Shown: positions 9,870 to 19,224, counted from the stretch's first letter. The stretch: DNA of 40,348 nt from Obelidium mucronatum (GCA_025765595.1 JAIVFH010000243.1:1-40348), one strand, 5' to 3'. Numbers and translations are program-made. Notes: generated from the sequence alone by a model not told the origin.

Positions 9870-10027
9870 AAGATGAATAAAGTTTGATGTAATTAATGAT
9901 AAGTTTTTTTAATGATGATTTTTCCATGAATCCATTATCAACACACACAGCCAATGAACAAAAAAAGTCATTCGCTATAAATGCAGCCCACAATTCCACT
10001 TGTACTGAAGTCCAGAAAAAGCCAAAA

Positions 10028-10645
10028 ATGATGAAGCATCTCGTCTTCTTCCCGCTCGTTGCCGTGCTGTGGACGCAGGTGTCCTCGCACGCGGTGCTCG
10101 TTGATCCGGTGCCCCGGACAGGGATGGCCGTGGACATTGGCATCAAGTACGTTGGCAACATCACGAACTACGTGCCGGACCCAGACTTCCCGGCGTGCGC
10201 GGAGTTCGCGACGGCGGGCAACACGACGCAGCGCTACACGGCGGGGCAGAATGTGACGGTGCGCTGGCGCAACACGCTGCCGCACCCGAGTCCGCCCGGC
10301 GTCACGCTCGCGCTGCAGTACGCGCCCGGGACGCCGTTCGAGCTGCTCGCCGCCGGCGTCGACGACGCGCCCGAGGCTGTCAGCGTCGCGCTGCCGGCGG
10401 ACAAGAGCGGCCCGCGCGCTGTGCTGCGCTTCCTGTGGCAGAGCGAGAGCGACGGCGGCTTCTACGTCGGCTGCGCGGACGTGGCTGTGCTTCCTGCGGG
10501 TCAGAGTATTGAAACTCCGACGACTACTCCGACGCCGACTCAAGTCATTCCACCGGCCGTCGTCGCTCCCGCTCCTGCTCCGGCGCGCTTCCGTCCCTTT
10601 GGCGGAAACAACATTGCCTTCAAAGACGTGTTTCCCATCGCCTGA
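10028..10645 (+). CDS. secreted X325/LPMO-like paralog, GC-rich
   Basis: 205 aa, intronless, start chosen at the ATG at 10028 because it directly precedes a clean signal peptide (M-M-K-H-L-V-F-F-P-L-V-A-V-L-W-T-Q-V-S-S). The mature protein starts H-A-V-L-V-D-P-V-P-R-T-G-M-A-V. It is collinear with the preceding gene throughout, for example I-K-Y-V-G-N-I-T-N-Y, P-H-P-S-P-P-G-V and D-G-G-F-Y-V-G-C-A-D-V, so the two are tandem duplicates. It lacks the GPI-type tail and instead ends in a Thr/Pro/Ala-rich segment. Codon use is strikingly G/C-ending from about 10050 to 10520, unlike its neighbour and its own tail. Confidence 0.78.
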   Translation: MMKHLVFFPLVAVLWTQVSSHAVLVDPVPRTGMAVDIGIKYVGNITNYVPDPDFPACAEFATAGNTTQRYTAGQNVTVRWRNTLPHPSPPGVTLALQYAPGTPFELLAAGVDDAPEAVSVALPADKSGPRAVLRFLWQSESDGGFYVGCADVAVLPAGQSIETPTTTPTPTQVIPPAVVAPAPAPARFRPFGGNNIAFKDVFPIA

Positions 10646-10749
10646 TGCATCACCTTCATTTCAATCCCTTCTGATCTACTTATTGCATTGCACTCACTAC
10701 TCGATATTTTTAAATAAAAGAAAAAAGAGTTGATCTCTTGACAAAAATT

Positions 10750-11349
10750 ATGACAAGTCACGAGGGCACAGAGAAGGAGGAGGACACGCTGCTACTTCCT
10801 CAACCACCCCCGCCAGAGGACCTGACTGAACACCTTCTGCAACCCCTCTTATCGCAGCTCGATAGCGACTTTGAACTCGTCAACAGCAGAAACTACACCT
10901 ACAATGCGATGGACCAAAGCACAAGCAGCTTCTGGACAACCACTGCTACCACTGCTGCAGCTGCATCGCACTCGAGTCCTCCAAGCGCCATCGGGTCTGA
11001 CTCGTCAGTCTCTGTTTCCTCGCGTTTCTCAACAAAGCCAAAATCGCGTCAAACACACAGTTCAAAGATTTGGACTTCCATCTCTGCTGCTCTTCGCGAC
11101 ACTGAAGATGAGATTGAGTGGACAAGTGATGAGCAGAGAATTAAACAAGAAAAAGAACTGAATCAAGATTTAGTAGTAGTAGAAGAAGAAGAAGAAGAAG
11201 GTGTGGGAATTGGTTCTGCAACTCTTTTTGCAAGGGCTGATGATGATTCTCTGTCTGAACGTGTCACTGCTGAAATCGTTGATGTTCCAATTCCTTCAAC
11301 TTTGTTTGCTTCAAAGTGGTCGTACGATTGGGACTTGTCTTCAAGTTGA
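10750..11349 (+). CDS. hypothetical acidic low-complexity protein
   Basis: 199 aa from the ATG at 10750. It opens with acidic residues and P-P-P-P, followed by a Leu-rich stretch (L-T-E-H-L-L-Q-P-L-L-S-Q-L). A Ser/Thr/Ala-rich middle is followed by an acidic run E-E-E-E-E-E encoded by a GAA repeat at about 11178-11200. It ends with W-S-Y-D-W-D-L-S-S-S. No domain, signal peptide or membrane helix is recognised. It probably starts just downstream of the preceding gene's 3' end, with little space for a promoter. Confidence 0.55.
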   Translation: MTSHEGTEKEEDTLLLPQPPPPEDLTEHLLQPLLSQLDSDFELVNSRNYTYNAMDQSTSSFWTTTATTAAAASHSSPPSAIGSDSSVSVSSRFSTKPKSRQTHSSKIWTSISAALRDTEDEIEWTSDEQRIKQEKELNQDLVVVEEEEEEGVGIGSATLFARADDDSLSERVTAEIVDVPIPSTLFASKWSYDWDLSSS

Positions 11350-11373
11350 GTTTTGTTGAACACGCTTTCTCCA

Positions 11374-11587
11374 CCGCCGAAGGCGGGTCTTACCGCCGTA
11401 GGCGGGTCTCACCGCCGTAGGCGGTGTGTTCTTTTTTTTTTATTCATCCGCCGAAGGCGGATTTCCACCGCCATAGGCGGTGTGCTCTTTCTTTTATTCA
11501 TCCGCCGAAGGCGGGTCTCACCGCCGTAGGCGGTGTGCTCTTTCTTTTATTCATCCGCCGAAGGCGGATTTCCACCGCCGTAGGCGG
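11374..11587. repeat. array of nine GC-rich 13-bp palindromes
   Basis: Nine near-perfect inverted repeats of the form CCGCC-GAA-GGCGG or CCGCC-GTA/ATA-GGCGG. They start at 11374, 11393, 11412, 11448, 11468, 11502, 11521, 11555 and 11575. GAA- and GTA-loop types mostly alternate, and from 11448 they are organised in a repeating unit of about 54 bp separated by T-rich spacer (tgctctttcttttattcat). Each can form a 5-bp stem hairpin in RNA or DNA, and neighbouring ones can pair as double hairpins. The array lies just past the stop codon at 11349. Confidence 0.95.
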
Positions 11588-11594
11588 TGTGCTC

Positions 11595-11614
11595 TTTTTT
11601 TTTTTTTTTTTTTT
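11595..11614 (+). repeat. 20-bp T homopolymer
   Basis: Directly follows the palindrome array; similar shorter T-runs separate the palindromes. Confidence 0.9.
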
Positions 11615-11689
11615 CTTGTTAGAACACATTCTTTTTTTATATCGATTCATACACCATCTTCATACAAGATTCTTCCCAATTAAATTTAA

Positions 11690-13498
11690 CCATTTCAACA
11701 AAAAAAAGAACCTCGTACTCCAAACTCCGTGTCATACAGATCAGACGCGTCCGCGTCGTCGGGGACCTATCCGATTCCATTCATACCCACAACGACTACT
11801 GCAAAACCTCGAACCCACTATTGGCCATTCACGGACCAACGCGCTTTATACGCTCGCAGATCCAATCACAAAAGACGTTCAGGAAGTTCCTCAAAGAAAT
11901 CTCAAAATTCCGCTGCTATTTCTAAACATAAACTCCCTGATACGCATGTCCAACAAGAAGCAAGCAAAACCTCACGGTCATATTGCATTTGCTACACACT
12001 CTTCATTATTTTCATCATCGCGCTGTTATTCACGACTGCCGTCGTTTACATTGCCCATACACATTCCTATTCAACATCATCTAAACCGAGATACCCACAA
12101 AACGTTGCTTCCCCATTCCCTCAAACTCTCCTCAACACACTCCTCTCTCCCCTGTTGCCACTCCTCCCAACGGCCCTAACAGCCCATCTTCCTCCATTGT
12201 TAACATCATTGCCATCATTCTCAAACTTCTCAACGACCCACAAACACGACTACTCCTCGTCCGCTACCACCACCACCACAACCACCAACACCACTCCAAA
12301 ACAGATTGCATCCTCCCTAGACCCAATCTTTGCACTGCTGGATAAATCAAGCCTCCCCCTCCAACACCTCTTACAAGACTTGAAACAACTACCACGAGGC
12401 GTGACGTTGAGTTTGAGTGCACATACTGCATTGAGTCTAGCGACTGTGATTGAGTCGTTAGGTATCAGCAGCGGCGGCACCAGCACCAGCAGTACTACCT
12501 CCACCACCACCACTTCATTCGATGCGAAAAGAGTCTGCGATACACTCCGCGATTTGGCAAAGTCGCTGAATAGGGCGGCGGACGGGTTAGTCATTGTACA
12601 AAGCGAAGGGTTCTTTGTGGGGAGAGGTGTTGTGAGGATTTTTGAGGGTTTCGTGAGAGAAGTGGATGGAGTGCTTGGGTTGGGAGGGGATGATCATGCT
12701 TGTGGTGGTGGTGGTGGTTGTGGTGGTGGTGAAGGAATCTGCAATTCGTGTGGTAAAAAATGTGCAAGGGAGCAGCAAGGTGGTTGCAGTGATACCAGCG
12801 GCGGCGGCGGCGGTGGCGGTGGTGGCGTCGTCGGAATGTTGGGGCGATGGCTGTTTGGAGACACAGGGCCGCACGAACACGGAGTCGACGAATTCTTGGA
12901 GGAATCAATGGAGAGAAAGAAACGGCTTGACCGGCTTGTTGGAAACAAATTAGAAGACGCATTGGATGAAATGGATCTCCTGTTGGGACAGCTGGAAGTA
13001 CATATTTTCGATATGATTGAGCGGTCCAGTATTGTTCATGCTGTCTGGCAGGGAGCGAATGGGATCGCGGAGAGGGAGCGACGGAGAGTTGTTTTGGTTG
13101 TAGAGGAATTGAAGGATGAATTGGAATCGCTTAAGCAGAAGCGGAATGATAGTGGTGAGTGGGTGAGGAAACTGCATGAATGGATCTTTTTGAAGGGTAC
13201 CGGCGGCGGCGGCGGGTCGGCGTCTGAAGCTGTTGAAAAAGTTACGGAGAGGTCGTTACGAAGGTTGCAACAGGATATGGATATGTTGTGTCAAGTTGTT
13301 CAGGGGCTTCACGATATGGCGCCGGGTATTGTGCAAGTTGGATCCAGAGTGAAGGAGATGAGAGCTGCTGTGCAGCGGTTTCGTTCGGATTTGAAGGCAA
13401 GCACGCTTGTGTTTGGTGGGGGTGATGTTTCTCAGCAAGTGAGCCGAATGCATGATGTTGTGAGAAGGCTCACTACATCGGTTGGGATCTCGAATTGA
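11690..13498 (+). CDS. unrecognised membrane protein, coiled-coil and Gly-rich; start not found
   Basis: The frame is open from just after a TAA at 11687 to the TGA at 13496, about 600 codons. There is no in-frame ATG before the hydrophobic segment, and no ATG in any frame between about 11600 and 11728, so a 5' exon must lie further upstream or a non-AUG start is used. The N-terminal 70-odd residues are basic. One membrane helix follows (C-I-C-Y-T-L-F-I-I-F-I-I-A-L-L-F-T-T-A-V-V-Y). Then come Pro/Ser-rich, Thr-repeat and Gly-rich segments (GGT and GGC trinucleotide runs near 12703-12730 and 12798-12825), and a C-terminal half of amphipathic helices likely to form coiled coil. Cysteines cluster near C-N-S-C-G-K-K-C. 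No family recognised; single-pass type II topology is an inference. Confidence 0.55.
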   Translation, partial: PFQQKKEPRTPNSVSYRSDASASSGTYPIPFIPTTTTAKPRTHYWPFTDQRALYARRSNHKRRSGSSSKKSQNSAAISKHKLPDTHVQQEASKTSRSYCICYTLFIIFIIALLFTTAVVYIAHTHSYSTSSKPRYPQNVASPFPQTLLNTLLSPLLPLLPTALTAHLPPLLTSLPSFSNFSTTHKHDYSSSATTTTTTTNTTPKQIASSLDPIFALLDKSSLPLQHLLQDLKQLPRGVTLSLSAHTALSLATVIESLGISSGGTSTSSTTSTTTTSFDAKRVCDTLRDLAKSLNRAADGLVIVQSEGFFVGRGVVRIFEGFVREVDGVLGLGGDDHACGGGGGCGGGEGICNSCGKKCAREQQGGCSDTSGGGGGGGGGVVGMLGRWLFGDTGPHEHGVDEFLEESMERKKRLDRLVGNKLEDALDEMDLLLGQLEVHIFDMIERSSIVHAVWQGANGIAERERRRVVLVVEELKDELESLKQKRNDSGEWVRKLHEWIFLKGTGGGGGSASEAVEKVTERSLRRLQQDMDMLCQVVQGLHDMAPGIVQVGSRVKEMRAAVQRFRSDLKASTLVFGGGDVSQQVSRMHDVVRRLTTSVGISN

Positions 13499-13736
13499 CA
13501 AAGAAGTCAACCCCTCCAAAAAACCCCCAACTATTAAGATATTTTTCAACCCCACTATTTTGTGATTTGCTGTACAGTTTCTTTAATACCATAACCGCCG
13601 TACGTTCAAAAAACCACTGCGTCTCACAAATCGACATATTGCATACAGGTTCCGAGTGCTATCAGTAAATATATCATTCTCGTATCGAAACCATAAAGAT
13701 TGTGGAATATCACAGAGAAAAAGTAAACAACAAAAT
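13499..13736. other. intergenic region upstream of TAF13
   Basis: 238 bp, AT-rich, no gene or repeat seen. Confidence 0.5.
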
Positions 13737-14408
13737 ATGAGCGACGACGAGCGACCAGTAGAGCGAGAGAAAAGAGGAAGCGGACCACGCAAGCGAATAT
13801 TCACCAAAGAAAGTAAGCAATCTTTATTCCCTCAAAGGATGAGATGAAGTAGCTCTAAAACATACGTTGGGTGATTGGTTCTTGTCAAAAAAAAAACAGT
13901 TCGGCAAATCATGTATGGATACGGCGATGTTCTAAACCCAGCCGAAGATACAGCGGAAGTAATGGAAGACATGCTCTTAATGTTCATGGAAGACTTGGTG
14001 TGTTTACCTTTTGATGTTGGAGTGGAGGCTGTTGTAAGGTTAACAACCAACCCCGGCCAGTGCACGAAAGCAGTCCAATCATCATCAAATGGACGAATCA
14101 AAATGACAGATTTGACATATGTCCTACGCAAAGATCCAAAGAAACTCGGCCGTGTCCTTGAACTAATTGCACTGGAAAAGGAACTCAACAAGGCGCGATC
14201 ATCACTTGGGAACGATCCGCTAATGCAAATAAAAGGAAAGAGTGGCCTTGGAAAACGGACACGCGAAGATGGGGATAATGAAGGGGATGATAACCATTAT
14301 GTTGGAGGGCTTGTTCTGCCCAATGCAAATGGCAATAACAATGAAGACAACAACTATGGGAGAGACAGAGACGAGATTGAAGATGACTACGATGATATTC
14401 TTGATTGA
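13737..14408 (+). CDS. TAF13: TAF13, TFIID subunit with histone-fold domain
   Basis: Component of the general transcription factor TFIID, pairing with TAF11 through a histone fold. Exons 13737-13812, 13900-13997 and 14061-14408 give 173 aa. The core reads R-K-R-I-F-T-K-E-I-R-Q-I-M-Y-G-Y-G-D, then F-M-E-D-L-C-T-K-A-V-Q, G-R-I-K-M-T-D-L and Y-V-L-R-K-D-P-K-K, matching the TAF13 pattern 'KR.F.KE.R.MMYGFGD...D...LIRKDP.K'. Intron 2 (63 nt) is a multiple of three without a stop, so an unspliced reading inserts 21 foreign residues into the fold; removing it restores the family alignment. The C-terminal 70 residues are Asn/Asp/Glu-rich and end D-D-Y-D-D-I-L-D; such tails are variable in the family. 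Confidence 0.93.
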
Positions 14409-14568
14409 TTAAAAACTTTAATTTAATATCATTATTCTCCATTTGTGGCAAAGACCCCCCGATCCAGCCAGATAGTGAGGCAAATAGTCTCCAGCAAAAA
14501 TCCAAATAACCCAAAATCGTTTACCGCAAAAAACAGTGTATGACATCATTAAACTGATCCACACAATG

Positions 14569-14581
14569 AAAAAATGGAAAA
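14569..14581 (-). terminator. RNA polymerase III terminator T-runs
   Basis: On the minus strand TTTT (14578-14581) lies 3 nt after the mature 3' end, and a longer TTTTTT run (14569-14574) follows. This is the usual Pol III stop signal. Confidence 0.8.
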
Positions 14582-14584
14582 TAC

Positions 14585-14656
14585 TAGCACCGGCAAGTTT
14601 CGATCTTGCGACCTTTGAGTTATGAGCCCAACGATCTTCCGCTGATCTACGGTGCT
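14585..14656 (-). tRNA. initiator tRNA-Met (CAU anticodon)
   Basis: 72 nt, intronless. On the minus strand: acceptor AGCACCG pairing with CGGTGCT, discriminator A, D stem GATC/GATC with loop AGCGGAA, anticodon arm TTGGG-CTCATAA-CTCAA, and T arm GCAAG-ATCGAAA-CTTGC. It is the initiator, not the elongator, because of the A1:U72 pair, the T-loop sequence AUCGAAA (A54 and A60) and the GGG in the anticodon stem, all known eukaryotic initiator features. Internal promoter boxes A (TAGATCAGCGG) and B (GATCGAAAC) are intact. CCA is not encoded. Position 40 is T, so one of the three hallmark G:C pairs (30:40) is a G:U wobble. Confidence 0.95.
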
Positions 14657-14886
14657 AGATGTTATCCTTACATGTTTGGTTGTAAATAATTGCTTTGTGA
14701 CCCCTTCCAGGAAAATCCTAAATTCAACGAACCTGATTATAAATTCAACGAGCCTGATGTTCTTCGAACTGTATATTTTTCACTGGGATTAGAAGATATT
14801 GGAAAGATTTTAAGTTGAGTTTTGAATGTTTGAATCCGAAAGTATAACAGAAAAAAAACAATTCCAAAATCCAAACACTTTATTAT

Positions 14887-17800
14887 TTAAGCAGCCGTCT
14901 TCAAACCGGCCTCTCTTTCCAAAGTATCCACAATCTTAACACCAATAGCACTCAAATCCACCGCAGATCCATTCGCAAAGGCACGTGCCATCTCAGCAAG
15001 AAACGCTTCGTCCAAAACATCTGGCAATGCCCCTGGAGAAGGCAACCACTTATGCACCACACTCCACCACGTCAACATTGCGAGCAATAACCGTTTCGCC
15101 TTTTGGATTTCAATTTCGGTCGTCCGGTTCTTTGGCTTCGCATTTGCTGTGGTAGGAGTCGTTGTTGTAGCAGGCGTGGTTGCCAACAACTTTGCAATCA
15201 AAGGATCTTGCGAAGAAGCGGTGGACGATGCTGAAGAAATACCAGTGATATCAAAAACTCGATGCAACGGGTTCCCCTGGACGTGTCTTCCTTGACATTG
15301 GGCACATTCATCAAAATCTTCACAGTCAAAGCAGTGGAAACGAGCCATGTTTGGTTCAAACTGGCAGTTACACCAATCACAGACGTATGGAACGCCCACT
15401 GTCATTTTAACGAAATTGTGACGCAGGAGAATAAGACTTTCCCGAGGAGCCGACAAGATATTGCTGGACGCGTCAAGTTTGAGGTGTGATGTTCGTGTCA
15501 GAATGGAAGACCAGGCAAGAGGGGAACTTGGTGTGGTGCTTTGACGAGGGGAAAATGCTTGTTGTTGCCCAAAGCTGCTTTCCGATTGCTTTGACTTCTT
15601 AAACATGGTGGCTGAAGGTCGCCCGAACGATGATGCCGCTGGCGATGCCCCGAATAATGCTGAGCCGGGAGCTGCAGCTGGTGTGCCGCCAAACAAAGAT
15701 GCAGCGGGAGGAGGTGGAGGAACCAAATTAACAGCGGCAGACTGCGTAGAATTAAATGATCGAGATTGCAGCTGTTGTTGCAGTTGTTGTGCCGGCTGGT
15801 ATGCACCGCCAAAGAGTCCAGTTGTGGCTCCTCCAAAGCCCCCCGATGAGAAACCGCCAGATGGCACAGCCTGAAGAGCTCGCCTTGGTGCTCCAAAAGA
15901 ATATACTCCTTGTTGGATTGGGTCTAAAACATAACGATTAGTGGACATGCAATAGCAAAGACTGTACTTACAACTCGACCCAAAAGGCTGCGTCATAAGC
16001 TGGTTCCTACTCTGAGCTTCTTTATATTCTTGACTAGTACCATCAGAAGGCTCACTGGGAAGGTGCGCCTTATCCACATTCTTCCTATTTCCAGCATTCT
16101 TTGCTCGTCCCAAATACGCCGTGCTCCCAGTCAATGACGGCATATTGTACGCAAACGATACATTGTCTTCAATGCGAGACAGTAAACTTGAAACAGCTAC
16201 AGAACTATTCCATACTGCTTGAGAATCCTTCTTGGAAGCAATCTGCAACCATTCAAATGCGAGAGAGTGCTCCTGCAGTGTCTCGTCCTTGAAGTCCCGT
16301 ACGACTGGCAGCACTGATCCATTGACTTTGATTTGCAAGCTTTCCAAAAGAGTCTTGTCATCCACAAGCTGAACCGCATAAAGAAGCAATGAGTCCCCAC
16401 TTGCAACACCAGAAATAGTAGCTCCAGTATATTCCACGTTTGATACATCTGGGGCACCAAATGCAAGCTTTTGCGATAGCACACCCTTTTCCTTGATCAC
16501 ACTCAAAATCTGCAACGCATCGTCACCCCCGCCCGTAGTCGCTCCAGCCGAAATAGAAAGCTCAAACGACTCATGTCTGAGTGCATCCACCCATGCAACA
16601 AACCCAGTGCTAAAAATTCGGTCCATTCCTTCTTGACCAATCTCTGGAACATGTAGACCCAAAAGGGCAGGATTCGGTCCAAGGAGCTCCGCCATTTTCG
16701 ACGCGCAGTCCTGGTCCACCCAGCTCCCAAAACCAGTGACTATTCCGTTTTTGACTTTGGCTCCTTCGATAAGTGCTGACAAGGCTGTACACGCGTTGCC
16801 GGAAGTCCCATTGTGACCTCCGTCAGTGTCGAAATCAATAAACGACTTGACCACCAAATTGGGTCCAGCGAGTTGTTGGGCTTGGGAAAGAAGATCTGGG
16901 AAACGTTGATTGGCGGCATTGGCCGGTACCACAAAGTCGGTCCACCCTCCTGGCTGCACTCCCTGAATCCACTTGATGAAGTCAACGACTTGCCTGGCGA
17001 TTACCAGCGACGCAGGAGACAAACCCGGAATGGATGCAACCGAAACATTGCCAGCTGAATCTTGAACAAGACTGGATTGCTGGAAATCAGAGACTTTGAA
17101 AGTAATTGTCCGTTGATCTCTGGCAGTCCCATCAAACACAATGACCATATCTGTCCAAACATCTTGTAGCTGAAGAATACCTGCTTCCAGAAGCGCAGGG
17201 ATCGACGAAAGACGCTTCAATAAGCGCCGCTCCGTCATTTTGTTAAACTTGCTCCGAACGGTCGCTGAGTCTTGTGCAGAAATACTGTGGCAGCTAGTGC
17301 TTCCCGACGCGTCAGACAGTCCAATGTTGAGAATAAACTGGGGGTTTGTTCTTGGCATAGAGAGCTTCGGGGTTTGGATGCGAATTCGGGTGAGTTGGCC
17401 AGGTTTGTAACCCCCGCCAGGCATACTCTGAGTGAGGAGATTGACGTCGTGTGGGGCAGGCTTGAGGATCGTTGCTTTCATTGGTTTCTCTTGAGGTACG
17501 TCCTTCACGTCCAACAACTCGAATCCAAAGTCATCTTCATTGTTTGGAAGTGCGAGCCAAGTGAGAACAAATGTTGGAGTGATGGGGAGACAAGACCACG
17601 CGTATTCCGCAGTTGCAGCATTCGTGCCTTGTTTCAAAGAACCAACGGCAACCATGGTGGAGTTTGATAGGAAAGATTGGCTGTGCAGATGGTGATACGC
17701 GTTTGTCGAAATATTTGGTGGCAACACTTGCGCACCACTTGGAGCTGTCACTTTGAAAGAGACCGCGCAAGTACCATTGTGATCTGCCAACGGCGCCCAT

Positions 17801-18610
17801 GGAAGAAACAAAGCGATTGGAATGAGCTTCCCCTTCCCAATATCAGATCCATCTGTGGCCAGCCCCATAGCATCGTAGGAATAAGGAGCACCACCGCACG
17901 AAAACTTGAGCAGCATCCTACCCTTCCAGCCAACAGGCCCAAGCGTGACATCAAAAGACTCGTTCTTGACAGAAGCCATTCCAGCTGTTTGGTCTGTCGC
18001 TGTGGCAATCACTGCAGCGACAACAGCCTCTGCTTGTGCCGTGTACGCAATCTTGGTGGAAATATCAATCCATTCATTGCGAATCTCATTCCAGTCTTGG
18101 AAACTAGTTGAAAGAAGTTGGAGAGGTTTTTGGGATGCAGGAATCACAATGGACTTGGCCACTTTTGCCTTGACCGCCATGGATTCGAACTTGGAGGAAT
18201 GGGTTGTAACAGAGGCCGAAGAGGTATAGTGCGGGTTCTCAAACTCGATAGAAACTACAACGTCCAAGGAAGAGGATGTTACGTTCAAGTCAAAGTGAAC
18301 TGCGGATGGGTGGAAGATGCCACGTGGAGGAGCTGTGGAGAAACCAGCCGAGGCAGTGATCATTGCAGCGATCCCGTTCAGATTGTCTTGCGAAACACCT
18401 AAGAGAACGGTTTTAATTCGTGAGGCTGTTGGATCAAGTTATGAACAAACCATTCGGCGGAGTTGGATCATCACCAGCTTGTAGCTGATACGTGGACTCT
18501 GGCTCCGGAATGCGCGCAGGAAATCCACCAAGTTTGTTGTTGATCGAGTCGAGAAGAATGGCTGCTTGGCCAGATGCTGGCGCGGTTGTTTCGTTGTTGG
18601 CGAACCACAT
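14887..18610 (-). CDS. large protein with vWA-like domain and C-terminal ZZ zinc finger
   Basis: Proposed exons on the minus strand are 18610-18451, 18398-15972 and 15923-14887, giving 1207 aa. Intron 1 is 52 nt (GTTTGT...TTAG). Intron 2 is 48 nt (GTAAGT...CTAAT...TTTTAG), with no stop and a length divisible by three. Residues about 75-260 resemble a VIT-type beta domain (weak). A vWA-like domain follows, with a MIDAS-like D-A-S-G-S at about 416-420 and D-F-D-T-D-G-G near 575. A region of G-x-F-G and L-F-G repeats, poly-Pro and poly-Gln precedes a ZZ finger at about 1040-1090 (C-D-W-C, C-F-D-C, C-A-Q-C, then H). The C-terminal helix contains W-W-S-V-V-H-K-W-L-P. VIT-vWA proteins are common in amoebae and fungi; ZZ fingers bind peptides such as histone tails or N-degrons (known). 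The actual role is unknown. Confidence 0.75.
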
Positions 18611-19224
18611 CGGACTGTGATTTTTTGAAAAATTATTTATTGGAAAATAACGATATGCCTGTTATTTACGCATTGATTCCAAGTCATGGTTCAATAATGT
18701 TCGAGATTGTTCCGCCCATACTAGACTAGAAGATTCCTTAATCTATCCCCTGCTGCAAGAATATTGAAATGTTTGTCCAAATGTTCGGTTTTCACTTCCA
18801 AATAAACATAAATACTCATCACAGCGCAGACTATTCATGCTTGAAGATCCTTTAATGTATAACCCACCAACACACTAATATCGACTTTTTTGTCCAAATT
18901 CCCATCAAGTTTCCACGTCTACCAAACGTTTTCTGATTTGCCCATGCCGACAGTATAGCTGTTTCCAGCAGCTCATTGAAATCGACAATGTCAGCAAGCT
19001 TTGTGCTTGGGACCGCAACATTTTTAAAAATTTTCCGTTTGGGCGTCAAGCAAAAAAGACACATACTGACTGGCGAAAGCTGGCTCCAAATAAAAAAATC
19101 GTTATTATATAAGTCCTTCCCGTTCTCCTAATCTTTCTCCAATAAAAGCACTTTGATTTCAAAATCTTATTATTAAATTTTTATCTCGATTACAATAAAC
19201 AGAAGTTGAAGACACCTGCAAAAC
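18611..19224. other. intergenic region between two leftward genes
   Basis: About 610 bp, AT-rich. It holds the promoter of the vWA/ZZ gene, one weak small ORF (listed separately), a minus-strand TATATAA at about 19106-19112, and the presumed 3' UTR of ASH2. Confidence 0.4.
18852..19064 (-). CDS. possible small hypothetical protein
   Basis: 70-codon ORF with ATG at 19064, about 40 bp downstream of a TATATAA on the same strand. The central part (L-A-D-I-V-D-F-N-E-L-L-E-T-A-I) looks protein-like, but the C-terminus (W-W-V-I-H) does not. A donor GTAGAC after K-T-F-G could remove the tail. No homology recognised; may be non-coding. Confidence 0.22.
   Translation of the reverse strand: MCLFCLTPKRKIFKNVAVPSTKLADIVDFNELLETAILSAWANQKTFGRRGNLMGIWTKKSILVCWWVIH

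Noticed and set aside
9968..10543. 191-codon Arg-rich ORF on the minus strand
   Set aside because: Produced by the G/C-ending codons of the plus-strand paralog; strong composition bias and no coherent motifs.
11374..11587. Possible CRISPR-like array
   Set aside because: Units are palindromes with homopolymer-like spacers that are themselves repeated, in a eukaryotic genome.
11424..12179. Plus-strand ORF reading through the palindrome array
   Set aside because: Translates the hairpin repeats and T-runs into repetitive Phe/Arg/Ala/Gly sequence and overlaps a better frame.
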